NCBI GenBank assembly: GCA_043812455.1 | Contig: JBDRMB010000043.1 | Span: 1-55,869, forward strand | Length of the DNA: 55,869 nucleotides | Reading direction: 5' to 3' | Source: JABHQR01 sp043812455 | GTDB lineage: Archaea; Nanobdellota; Nanobdellia; Woesearchaeales; GW2011-AR9 | Shown: piece after piece, positions 49,515 to 55,869 of the stretch | How the letters are laid out: each line of letters opens with the position of its first letter | How positions within the stretch are numbered: position 1 is the first letter of the stretch | Position numbers and translations under genes: made by a program | The notes under the pieces: model-generated | What the model was told of the DNA's origin: nothing | The model's database searches: none | What the model saw: only the letters and a program-made list of their open reading frames with translations

Positions 49515-49808
49515 CTAATCTTTTTTAACAGTATTCAGCAAAATAAGTGCTTCCTTTCCAGTCATCCCTTCTTCAACTCCTTTATTTTGAGCAGCTTCAC
49601 TCACCTTAACAACCTTAGCTTCCAACATATCCTCAAAACTTTTGACACCAGTAACTATTGCCACAGCATCACCAAACTTATCAGCTGCTTCAACATTAAT
49701 ATACCCGCATCCAAGCATTCCATGCAAAGCCTTAATAACCAAAACAGCAGTATTCTCTGTATCTATCTTGACACCTTCAAATTCCCCCCCTTCAATTAGG
49801 ATTTTCAT
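49515..49808 (-). CDS. DUF1805 (YunC-like) domain protein
   Basis: 97 residues. The conserved run LGCGYINVEAADKFGDAVAIVTGVKSFEDMLEAKV is split here into motifs CGYINVE near 34, GDAVAIVTGV near 46 and EAKV near 63, with GMTGKEAL near 81, all typical of DUF1805. The biochemical role is unknown to me. The start overlaps the stop of the Lrp-type effector domain gene by four bases, so they are coupled. Confidence 0.85.
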   Translation of the reverse strand: MKILIEGGEFEGVKIDTENTAVLVIKALHGMLGCGYINVEAADKFGDAVAIVTGVKSFEDMLEAKVVKVSEAAQNKGVEEGMTGKEALILLNTVKKD

Positions 49809-50044
49809 CTTACATAATCTGCAACTAACATCGTGCTGGTATCTTTAATACCCTCTATTGACCTTATCTTTTCAGTAAGAACCTTATCTAGCTCTTCAAA
49901 CTTATCAACTTTGATCTTAGCCAAGATATCCCATTCCCCATAAAGTTCATTAATCTCAACCACACCGCTAGATTCCTTCAATTTGTCAAAAATATCTCTT
50001 TCTTTTCCAACATCTACTGTTATTAAAACATAAGCCACTACCAT
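49805..50044 (-). CDS. stand-alone Lrp/AsnC effector (RAM) domain
   Basis: 79 residues: only the ligand-binding RAM domain of Lrp/AsnC regulators, without a DNA-binding HTH. The YVLITVDVGKERDIFDKL start and the G-E-W-D-I-L-A-K-I-K-V central strand match. Such domains bind amino acids and form oligomers. Its place between leuB and ilvC makes a branched-chain amino-acid ligand plausible. It might modulate an enzyme or another Lrp protein; this is inference. Confidence 0.85.
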   Translation of the reverse strand: MVVAYVLITVDVGKERDIFDKLKESSGVVEINELYGEWDILAKIKVDKFEELDKVLTEKIRSIEGIKDTSTMLVADYVR

Positions 50045-50095
50045 TTACATCACCAAAGCAAAGAAACCATAAGTTACTATATTAAAATTATGTTA

Positions 50096-51220
50096 TTATA
50101 ATAACTTTTTAACAACAGCATCTCCCATATCTGAGCACGTATTACTACCACCAAGATCTTTAGTCTTTACCTTCCCTTCTATAAGAACTTCCTGGATAGC
50201 ATTAACAATTGCATTATGGCTCTTCCCTTCTCCAATCTCATCCAGCATCATTGCGCCAGCCCAGATTGTAGCCAAAGGATTTGCTCTATTCATCCCCTTG
50301 TACTTTGGGGCAGAACCATGTATTGGTTCAAACATTGAAATACCATCTGGGTTAATATTCCCACCAGGCGCTAATCCTAAACCACCTTGGATCATTGCCC
50401 CTAAATCAGTTATTATATCTCCAAACATATTAGGTGTTGTAACAACCTTAAACCACTCTGGATTTTTGACAAACCACATTGTAATTGCATCTACAAACAT
50501 AAACTCCGGCTTTATTCCAGGATATTTCTTACTAATCTTTACAACTTCTTCTCTCCAAAATCCATAAATATCAGACAGAACATTCGCCTTATCAACAAAA
50601 TAAGCAGTGTCAATTTTCTCTTTTTTCGCTAACTCAAAACCATACTTAATAACTCTATCAGCTCCCTTTTTACTAATTAATCCAATTTGATAAGCGATCT
50701 CATCTGTATTCTCAATATCAAGTCCAAACTTGACTTTATAGATATCTCTAACAACAGAAAGCTCCTGCCTACTAACTCCTTTCTTAACCCTATTCCCGAT
50801 ACCCACATAAAAATCCTCAGTATTCTCTCTAACAACAGTAAAGTCGATATCTTTTGGACCTTTTCCAACTAATGGACACTTAACTCCTTCCAATAATTTG
50901 ATAGGTCTTAAATTAACATACTGATCAAAATAAAATCTAGTTTTCAACAAAATTCCTTTCTCAAGTATCCCTGGCTTAACTCGATTGTCTCCTAATGCAC
51001 CTAAATAAATCGCCTTGCACGAGTCTTTTATCTCCTTCAAAGTATCTTCAGTTATCAATTCCCCAGTCTCAAGATACTTATCAGCACCATTATCATACTT
51101 AATCCATTCGATCTCAAAATTATTAAGTTCAGTTATCTTATCCAGTACTTTAACTCCTTCTCTAATTATCTCTGGACCAATCCCATCTCCTGGCATTAAA
51201 GCTATTCTGTATTTTTTCAT
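50096..51220 (-). CDS. leuB: 3-isopropylmalate dehydrogenase-like enzyme
   Basis: 374 residues of the isocitrate/isopropylmalate dehydrogenase family. The start has PGDGIGPEI, the substrate-phosphate/carboxylate loop K-x-x-x-L-L-K-T-R-F lies near 90, VVRENTEDFYVG near 128 has the conserved Arg, and the C-terminal NMFGDIITDLGA-x-I-Q-G-G-LGLAPGGNI and FEPIHGSAPKY motifs bind metal and NAD. Homoisocitrate, tartrate or isocitrate dehydrogenase are related options; leuC and leuD nearby favour LeuB. The start overlaps the stop of the upstream ATPase gene (ATGA). Confidence 0.88.
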   Translation of the reverse strand: MKKYRIALMPGDGIGPEIIREGVKVLDKITELNNFEIEWIKYDNGADKYLETGELITEDTLKEIKDSCKAIYLGALGDNRVKPGILEKGILLKTRFYFDQYVNLRPIKLLEGVKCPLVGKGPKDIDFTVVRENTEDFYVGIGNRVKKGVSRQELSVVRDIYKVKFGLDIENTDEIAYQIGLISKKGADRVIKYGFELAKKEKIDTAYFVDKANVLSDIYGFWREEVVKISKKYPGIKPEFMFVDAITMWFVKNPEWFKVVTTPNMFGDIITDLGAMIQGGLGLAPGGNINPDGISMFEPIHGSAPKYKGMNRANPLATIWAGAMMLDEIGEGKSHNAIVNAIQEVLIEGKVKTKDLGGSNTCSDMGDAVVKKLL

Positions 51221-52317
51221 TTTTTCTTCCCCTTTATCACATACTTCTTTTTATCTTTAGACTCTTCTTCTTCCATAACTACATACTCGCTTTTGTTAAT
51301 TACCTTTATTTTATAATCTTTTCCTTTAACATCCTGTTCCTCAGATTCAAAAAAATCATCTTCTACCTCAGCCTTCTCTAATTTAATCCCATCCTTCTGA
51401 TAAGACCTAATATCCTCTACTTTAAGTCCTTCTGATTTCTTTACTGAAAGCTCAATAGCATAATCATTGCAAAGCTCCATGATCTTGACAGGATTCCTCT
51501 TGCCTTTAAGCCATATCTTTTTTAACAATTCTTCATCAAAAGGATAGAAACTTTTCCCGCCCACTTTAGCTATCCTCTTGGCTATCATTTCTTTGGCTCC
51601 TTTCAATGATATTCCCTCTAGCTTAATTTTCAAATCATCCACAAACCTAATGCCTCTATCATCCAACCACCCCCTAATAGAATCTATGCTGTTCATAAGC
51701 TCTTTATCACCAGCAATAATTATCTGGGTGTTCATCGCTATCAATGTATCCAAAACAAGGAATCGTTCTTTAGTAAGCTTCTGCAGATTATCTATCAATA
51801 AAACATATTTCTTATCTCTTATACTCTCTTTTAATTTTTTGTCAAAATTCTCAACCTCTATCTCACTTAATCCTTTTTCAGAAAGACCTTTAAACCCAGA
51901 GGAAGGCTTAAACAACTCCTTAACAAACTTCGTATTTGTTTTTACGCCAGACCAATCCATATACTTAACCACAACCTTATATTTGAATTTCTCCAATTGT
52001 TCTTCAAGCCACTTAAGAAATATTGTTTTTCCAGTTCCTTTTTCTCCGATAATTGTGCCAAACTTCTTATCACTAATAATAAAAAGGTTAACTTTCTCTT
52101 TTTCATTCTCAAAATTTACCGCATATTTGCCTGCTGGTTCTAATATCTCTCCTTTGAATGGATTCTCCCTATATCCTAATGCTTTTTCCCACTCCAATAC
52201 CAATTCTCCCTCAACATGTTTCTTTGGCTTGCCAAATGGTTTTTTTAGCTCTATTGGTATCTTAATTACCTTAACCCTTTCTTCCTCATCCTGTTCAAAC
52301 ACAACCTTGAATCCCAT
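51217..52317 (-). CDS. P-loop ATPase (AAA / Orc-ExeA-like), function unknown
   Basis: 366 residues. Walker A is GEKGTGKTIFLKW near 90 and Walker B is YVLLIDNLQ near 160. A sensor-like IIIAGDKELM follows near 190, then an arginine-containing lid. The N-terminal 75 residues are lysine-rich and the C-terminal 80 are mixed charged. This is the layout of a DNA-associated AAA protein such as ExeA/TniB or a Cdc6-like relative, but family-specific motifs are weak. An in-frame ATG three codons earlier (52326) is also possible. It is coupled to leuB by a four-base overlap, an odd partner. Confidence 0.7.
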   Translation of the reverse strand: MGFKVVFEQDEEERVKVIKIPIELKKPFGKPKKHVEGELVLEWEKALGYRENPFKGEILEPAGKYAVNFENEKEKVNLFIISDKKFGTIIGEKGTGKTIFLKWLEEQLEKFKYKVVVKYMDWSGVKTNTKFVKELFKPSSGFKGLSEKGLSEIEVENFDKKLKESIRDKKYVLLIDNLQKLTKERFLVLDTLIAMNTQIIIAGDKELMNSIDSIRGWLDDRGIRFVDDLKIKLEGISLKGAKEMIAKRIAKVGGKSFYPFDEELLKKIWLKGKRNPVKIMELCNDYAIELSVKKSEGLKVEDIRSYQKDGIKLEKAEVEDDFFESEEQDVKGKDYKIKVINKSEYVVMEEEESKDKKKYVIKGKKK

Positions 52318-52390
52318 TTTTATCATTAAATACTGTATTTGTCAGTAAAAGAGGGTAATATTTAAATATTTATATGTTAATCTCACTAAT

Positions 52391-52768
52391 ATGGACATAA
52401 CAATACGGTTAAGCCCAAGAAGAATCGAAAGAGCGGTGTTTATTCTTATTATTATTGTTTTAATAATCTCAAACATAACATTTTATAGAAACCAAGGTTC
52501 AGTACAGCAAACAACCGAACCAATAGTTGAAGAACCGCAAACTGAACCAGAAGAAACTGCACAGGAGCAGGATACCACCCAAGATACAGCAGAGGAAACG
52601 CAAGACACAGAACCAAACCCAGAAACAGGAGATTGCACAGAAGGCTGGAAATGTAAACCTAACGTACCATACAGAGGATATCAAAATAGCGACTGTAGTT
52701 GGGACGTTGATACTTATGTGTTATGCGATAATGGCTGCGAAGACGGAGAATGTATGACAGCCGATTAA
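52391..52768 (+). CDS. secreted or membrane-anchored Cys-containing small protein
   Basis: 125 residues. A basic N-terminus leads into a transmembrane/signal segment (about 15-33). Residues about 36-78 are an extended Pro/Thr/Glu/Gln linker. The last 45 residues hold six cysteines (C-x-x-x-W-x-C, then C-x-W and C-x-x-G-C-x-x-G-x-C), likely disulfide-bonded outside the cell. AT-rich TATA-like sequence (about 52358-52375) is shared with the divergent ATPase gene. Function unknown. Confidence 0.72.
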   Translation: MDITIRLSPRRIERAVFILIIIVLIISNITFYRNQGSVQQTTEPIVEEPQTEPEETAQEQDTTQDTAEETQDTEPNPETGDCTEGWKCKPNVPYRGYQNSDCSWDVDTYVLCDNGCEDGECMTAD

Positions 52769-52773
52769 ACCTT

Positions 52774-53070
52774 TTACAACATCAATAAAATTGGAATAAT
52801 GGATCCTTTACCAGTTTCTTTAATAATTTCTTTTATTTTATCATAACGGTCCATATTAAGATAATATTTCCAACCATGTTCTTTTTTCTTTTTACAAACA
52901 ATCTTTTGTTTAACTAAGGCTTCTAGAACTTTCTTAATAATTAATTTATCAGGTGATCCCCTTGCCACATTATCTCCATACATAGAACCTTCTCCATAAC
53001 AACCTGCTCTATGGAGTTTTCTCACGATAGATCTGCTGTATCTAATATAATCGCTTTTATGGATTTTCAT
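52774..53070 (-). CDS. small winged-helix-like protein, weakly like ribosomal S19e
   Basis: 98 residues. The Y-I-R-Y-S-R-S-I-V-R-K-L-x-x-A-G-C-Y-G start, the R-G-S-P segment and the IIKKVLEALVKQKIV helix recall the RNA-binding core of ribosomal protein S19e (Y-x-R-A-A-S-I-L-R, G-V, L-x-x-L-E-x-x-G-x-V). The N-terminal extension and C-terminal end of S19e are missing, so this may be a paralogue or just a winged helix. A TATA-like element on the minus strand lies near 53095-53105. Confidence 0.6.
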   Translation of the reverse strand: MKIHKSDYIRYSRSIVRKLHRAGCYGEGSMYGDNVARGSPDKLIIKKVLEALVKQKIVCKKKKEHGWKYYLNMDRYDKIKEIIKETGKGSIIPILLML

Positions 53071-53187
53071 CCTTCCAGGAGAATTCTATAGATATTCTTT
53101 AAATATATTTCCATTTTAGGTATATATAAATATCCCTTATGGTATAAAATCGAAACCTTTAAATATATGTTAATATTACTAACTGCT

Positions 53188-53562
53188 ATGAAAGAGAAAT
53201 CAATATTTTTGGAAAAAGAAGGATACTCACCTAAAAATAAGGTGCTTGATTTTTTAATAGTGCATCAAGAGTTCGATTACTCTATTAAAGAAATTGCTAA
53301 ATATGCAGAAGTTAGTTACCCTTGCATGAAGCAATTAAAGAAGGAGTTAATCAAAGATAAATGGGTAGTTCTTACAAGAAAAGTAGGCAGGTCTCAGATG
53401 TATAAGTTAAATATAAGGAACAGTAAAGTCAAAAAGTTCATAGATTTTTTCTGGGAAGTAATAGAACAAGAAATTGAAGGAAAACATAAAGAACTCCGTA
53501 AAGAACATGTTGGTTCTTCATCTCCAGTTGGAGCAGTATCAGTCTCAGCCAAATCTATTTAG
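53188..53562 (+). CDS. winged-helix DNA-binding regulator
   Basis: 124 residues. A winged helix-turn-helix covers about residues 15-80: KVLDFLIVHQEFDYSIKEIAKYAEVSYPCMKQLKKELIKDKWVVL-x-R-K-V is split as helix, recognition helix (S-Y-P-C-M-K-Q-L-K-K) and wing. A C-terminal helix probably dimerises. A longer frame begins at 53167, but CCTTTAAATATA at about 53157-53168 is a TATA box and ATG 53188 lies about 25 nt later, as in leaderless genes. It is divergent from the small winged-helix protein and convergent with leuD, which it may regulate. Confidence 0.78.
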   Translation: MKEKSIFLEKEGYSPKNKVLDFLIVHQEFDYSIKEIAKYAEVSYPCMKQLKKELIKDKWVVLTRKVGRSQMYKLNIRNSKVKKFIDFFWEVIEQEIEGKHKELRKEHVGSSSPVGAVSVSAKSI

Positions 53563-54043
53563 AGCTCTTTGTAATATAATCCAATAATCCACCAGCCTTT
53601 ATAATATCCATAGCAAAATCCGGAATTGGTGTAAATTTATATTCTTCCTTCTTACTAATATTCTTTATCACTCCATTCTTAACATCAATCTCCAAGGAAT
53701 CGCCATTCTTAATCTTCTTGAAAGCATCCTGACATTCAATTGCCAACATCCCATTATTAATACAATTCCTAAAAAATATCCTAGCAAAAGTATTAGCAAT
53801 AACAGCTTTAACACCAGCTCCTCGTAAAGACCATACAGCATGCTCTCTAGAACTACCACAACCAAAGTCATCTGATGCAACTATAACATCTCCCTTTCTA
53901 ACTCTCTTGACAAAATCCTTATCAATATCCTCCATACAATGCTTTGCTAACTCTTGCTCATTATCAGTATTAAGATATCTAGCAGGAATTATCTCATCAG
54001 TATTTACATGCTCTCTTTTGTACACGTGCGCTTTTCCCCTCAT
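53555..54043 (-). CDS. leuD: 3-isopropylmalate dehydratase small subunit
   Basis: 162 residues of the aconitase swivel domain. N-T-D-E-I-I-P-A-R-Y-L near 14 and the FGCGSSREHAVW loop near 59 are the substrate-recognition signatures. It pairs with LeuC to isomerise 2- to 3-isopropylmalate. Homoaconitase small subunits are similar; the ilv genes around it favour leucine synthesis. It overlaps leuC by four bases (ATGA), showing translational coupling. Confidence 0.93.
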   Translation of the reverse strand: MRGKAHVYKREHVNTDEIIPARYLNTDNEQELAKHCMEDIDKDFVKRVRKGDVIVASDDFGCGSSREHAVWSLRGAGVKAVIANTFARIFFRNCINNGMLAIECQDAFKKIKNGDSLEIDVKNGVIKNISKKEEYKFTPIPDFAMDIIKAGGLLDYITKSSK

Positions 54044-55296
54044 AAGTATCTCCTCGGATCAGCTATCTTCCCTTCAATCGCTGAAGCTGCAACTGTAGCA
54101 GGACTTCCTAAGTAAACAAATGATTTAGGACTTCCCATTCTACCGACAAAGTTCCTATTAGTTGAGCTAATACAAACCTCTCCCTCAGCCAAAATACCCA
54201 TATGGCCGCCTAAACAAGCTCCACAAGTTGGTGCTGAAACAGTTGCTCCAAACTCCATAAATATATCTAACAAACCTTCTTTATTTGCGTGCTTCCAAAT
54301 CTCAGTAGTTGCAGGAACAACAATCATTCTTACACCATCTGCTATCTTTTTACCTTTCATAACTGAAGCCGCAATTCTAAGATCTTCAATCCTTCCATTT
54401 GTACATGATCCAAGCCAAGCTTGATCTATTTTGATATCTTTAACATCCGAAATAAATTTTCCATTACTTGGTAAAGATGGAAATGCAACCATCGGCTCTA
54501 AATTACTAACATCATACTTCAAAACCTTTTCATAATCAGCATCTTTATCAGATTTAACAATATCAAATCTCTTTTTAGTCCTCTTCCTAACATAACTAAT
54601 TGTTTTCTCATCAACTTCCATCACTCCAGACTTAGCACCAGCTTCTATAGCCATATTCGTTATAGTCATCCTTGCCTCTACTGAAAGCGAATCTATAGTA
54701 GAGCCAGTAAATTCCATTGCTCTATATAGTGCTCCATCTACCCCAATATCAGATATTATCTTCAAAATAATATCCTTTGAATAAACACCTTTAGCTAGCT
54801 TTCCATTAATCTCAAACTTTATTGTTTCAGGAACCTTAAACCACAGTTTGCCAGTAGACAAAGCAGCAGCTAAGTCAGTAGAACCAACACCTGTTGAAAA
54901 TGCTCCCAAAGCTCCATACGTGCACGTATGCGAATCAGCACCTATGATCAAATCCCCAGGAACAATATGGCCTTGCTCAGGCAATATTGCATGACAAACA
55001 CCATGTTTTCCAACTTCATAATAATTTTTGATTTTCTCTTTCTTAACCCATTCTCTTAGCCTTTTAGCTAGCTCAGCTGATTTAATATCTTTATTCGGAA
55101 CAAAATGATCTGGAGTTACCACAACCTTTGAAGGATCCCACACTCTTAATTTCCTATCAGCCATCATGCTAATAGCCGGCGGCGTAGTAACATCATGACA
55201 CATTATGATATCTATATCTGCATTAATCAACTCACCTGGCTTCACTTTCTTGCCAGCATGTTTTGCAAGTATTTTTTCAGTTATAGTTTGACTCAT
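54040..55296 (-). CDS. leuC: 3-isopropylmalate dehydratase large subunit
   Basis: 418 residues, the archaeal/HacA-type length. The three iron-sulfur ligands are visible: Cys in WLGSCTNGR near 290, and the two Cys in TCGACLGGHMG near 350. HDVTTPPA near 35 and GADSHTCTYGALGAFSTGVGSTD near 120 are substrate-site motifs. Together with LeuD it carries out the dehydration-hydration step of leucine synthesis. It starts two bases after the ilvN stop, in the ilvB-ilvN-leuC-leuD order. Confidence 0.94.
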   Translation of the reverse strand: MSQTITEKILAKHAGKKVKPGELINADIDIIMCHDVTTPPAISMMADRKLRVWDPSKVVVTPDHFVPNKDIKSAELAKRLREWVKKEKIKNYYEVGKHGVCHAILPEQGHIVPGDLIIGADSHTCTYGALGAFSTGVGSTDLAAALSTGKLWFKVPETIKFEINGKLAKGVYSKDIILKIISDIGVDGALYRAMEFTGSTIDSLSVEARMTITNMAIEAGAKSGVMEVDEKTISYVRKRTKKRFDIVKSDKDADYEKVLKYDVSNLEPMVAFPSLPSNGKFISDVKDIKIDQAWLGSCTNGRIEDLRIAASVMKGKKIADGVRMIVVPATTEIWKHANKEGLLDIFMEFGATVSAPTCGACLGGHMGILAEGEVCISSTNRNFVGRMGSPKSFVYLGSPATVAASAIEGKIADPRRYL

Positions 55297-55297
55297 A

Positions 55298-55783
55298 TCA
55301 ACCTCTTGATACCGCAGTAACTCCTGTACGACTTATTTCTTTAACACCAAACTGCTTCATTAATTCAATAAAAGCGTCAATCTTAGCAGGTTCTCCAATT
55401 AATTCAGCTGTAACCGATTTAGTTGTTATATCCACTATCTTTGTCTTATAAATTTTAGTATACCTCAATATCTCTTCTTTTGCTTTTTGGCCATTAATTG
55501 CAACCTTAATCAAGCACAGCTCTCTGATAACTGAATTCTCTTCAGGCATCTCAATAACCTTGATAGTATCTATCAATTTATTCACTTGTTTCTCTACCTG
55601 CTCTAAGGTTGCATCATCGCCATAAACAGTTATAACCATCTTACTAATCCCTTTTTTTGTTGTCTTTCCAACTGTAATTGTATCTATATTAAAGCCCCTT
55701 CTTGCAAACATCCCTGCAATTCTAGTCAAAACACCTGGTTGGTCTTCAACAAGCATCGCAATTATATGTCTTTTGTCCTTCAT
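55298..55783 (-). CDS. ilvN: acetolactate synthase regulatory (small) subunit
   Basis: 161 residues. The ACT domain occupies about residues 1-75, with VEDQPGVLTRIAGMFARRGFNIDTITVG motifs (Q-P-G-V-L and F-A-R-R-G-F-N-I) that bind valine or leucine for feedback control. The C-terminal half matches the acetolactate-synthase small-subunit domain (R-E-L-x-L-I-K-V near 85). GAGG at about 55792-55796 precedes ATG 55783, which lies directly after the ilvB stop; ATG 55792 inside ilvB is also possible. Confidence 0.93.
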   Translation of the reverse strand: MKDKRHIIAMLVEDQPGVLTRIAGMFARRGFNIDTITVGKTTKKGISKMVITVYGDDATLEQVEKQVNKLIDTIKVIEMPEENSVIRELCLIKVAINGQKAKEEILRYTKIYKTKIVDITTKSVTAELIGEPAKIDAFIELMKQFGVKEISRTGVTAVSRG

Positions 55784-55784
55784 T

Positions 55785-55869
55785 TTACTCATCCTCAAAA
55801 AACTTTCCAGGCCCAGCCATGCATCCGCCAAAAGCATCTTTAAGATGCCCCCCTGGAGTTAACATAGGC
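55785..55869 (-). CDS. ilvB: acetolactate synthase large subunit, C-terminal end (cut by window edge)
   Basis: The minus strand reads P-M-L-T-P-G-G-H-L-K-D-A-F-G-G-C-M-A, then GPGKFFEDE and stop. This is the usual C-terminus of IlvB after the conserved (V/M)-x-P-G. The stop is one base before the ATG of ilvN. Only 27 codons are inside the window; the rest lies beyond the right edge. Confidence 0.75.
   Translation of the reverse strand, partial: PMLTPGGHLKDAFGGCMAGPGKFFEDE

Overview
The window comes from an AT-rich archaeon, most likely a DPANN lineage close to Woesearchaeota or Pacearchaeota. That lineage call is an inference. The archaeal identity is not in doubt: the RNA polymerase genes are split (B''/B' and A'/A''), the tRNAs carry bulge-helix-bulge (BHB) introns, and there is an archaeal SRP RNA, Kae1, a B-family DNA polymerase and Rad50. 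Many genes have a TATA box about 25 nt before the start codon, which fits leaderless transcripts.

Left part (1-30.4 kb) is mostly information processing. It begins with a transposase remnant, then trmI, dut, tRNA-Asn, small membrane proteins, a patatin-like lipase, a lone receiver domain, two HIT-like proteins, a membrane-anchored HNH protein, polB, a DUF1385 protein, rad50, a DUF5652 protein, a voltage-sensor-like protein, an amino-acid permease fused to a methyltransferase, and nnrD. A cluster of five tRNA genes (Ile, Gly, Tyr, Asp, Lys) follows; every one has an intron and tRNA-Ile has two. Next is the classical archaeal operon rpoH-rpoB''-rpoB'-rpoA'-rpoA''-rpl30e-nusA-rps12-rps7, followed by kae1 and a GNAT acetyltransferase.

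An IS481-like insertion sequence (about 30.38-31.32 kb) separates this from the right part. The right part has a presenilin-like protease, a metallo-beta-lactamase-fold protein, the SRP RNA with an apparent BHB intron inside helix 8, ilvE, lemA-htpX, a VapBC-type toxin-antitoxin pair and an AEC permease. A catabolic-looking island follows (38.3-45.3 kb): four TIM-barrel sugar isomerase/epimerase-like proteins and two Gfo/Idh/MocA oxidoreductases around a divergent promoter. A 48-bp repeat lies in front of both oxidoreductase genes. From 45.3 kb to the end, branched-chain amino-acid genes (ilvD, ilvC, leuB, leuD, leuC, ilvN, the end of ilvB) are interleaved with small regulators and unknown proteins. 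With ilvE they make a nearly complete valine/leucine pathway.

The most striking signals are the SRP RNA intron, the two-intron tRNA-Ile with a UAU anticodon, the duplicated regulatory element of the sugar island, the membrane-anchored HNH protein and the permease-methyltransferase fusion. Three apparent indels break genes in the right part: two in one oxidoreductase and one in ilvC. Assembly error or a chimeric join at the insertion sequence should be excluded before biology is built on them. I saw no CRISPR array, rRNA or replication origin.
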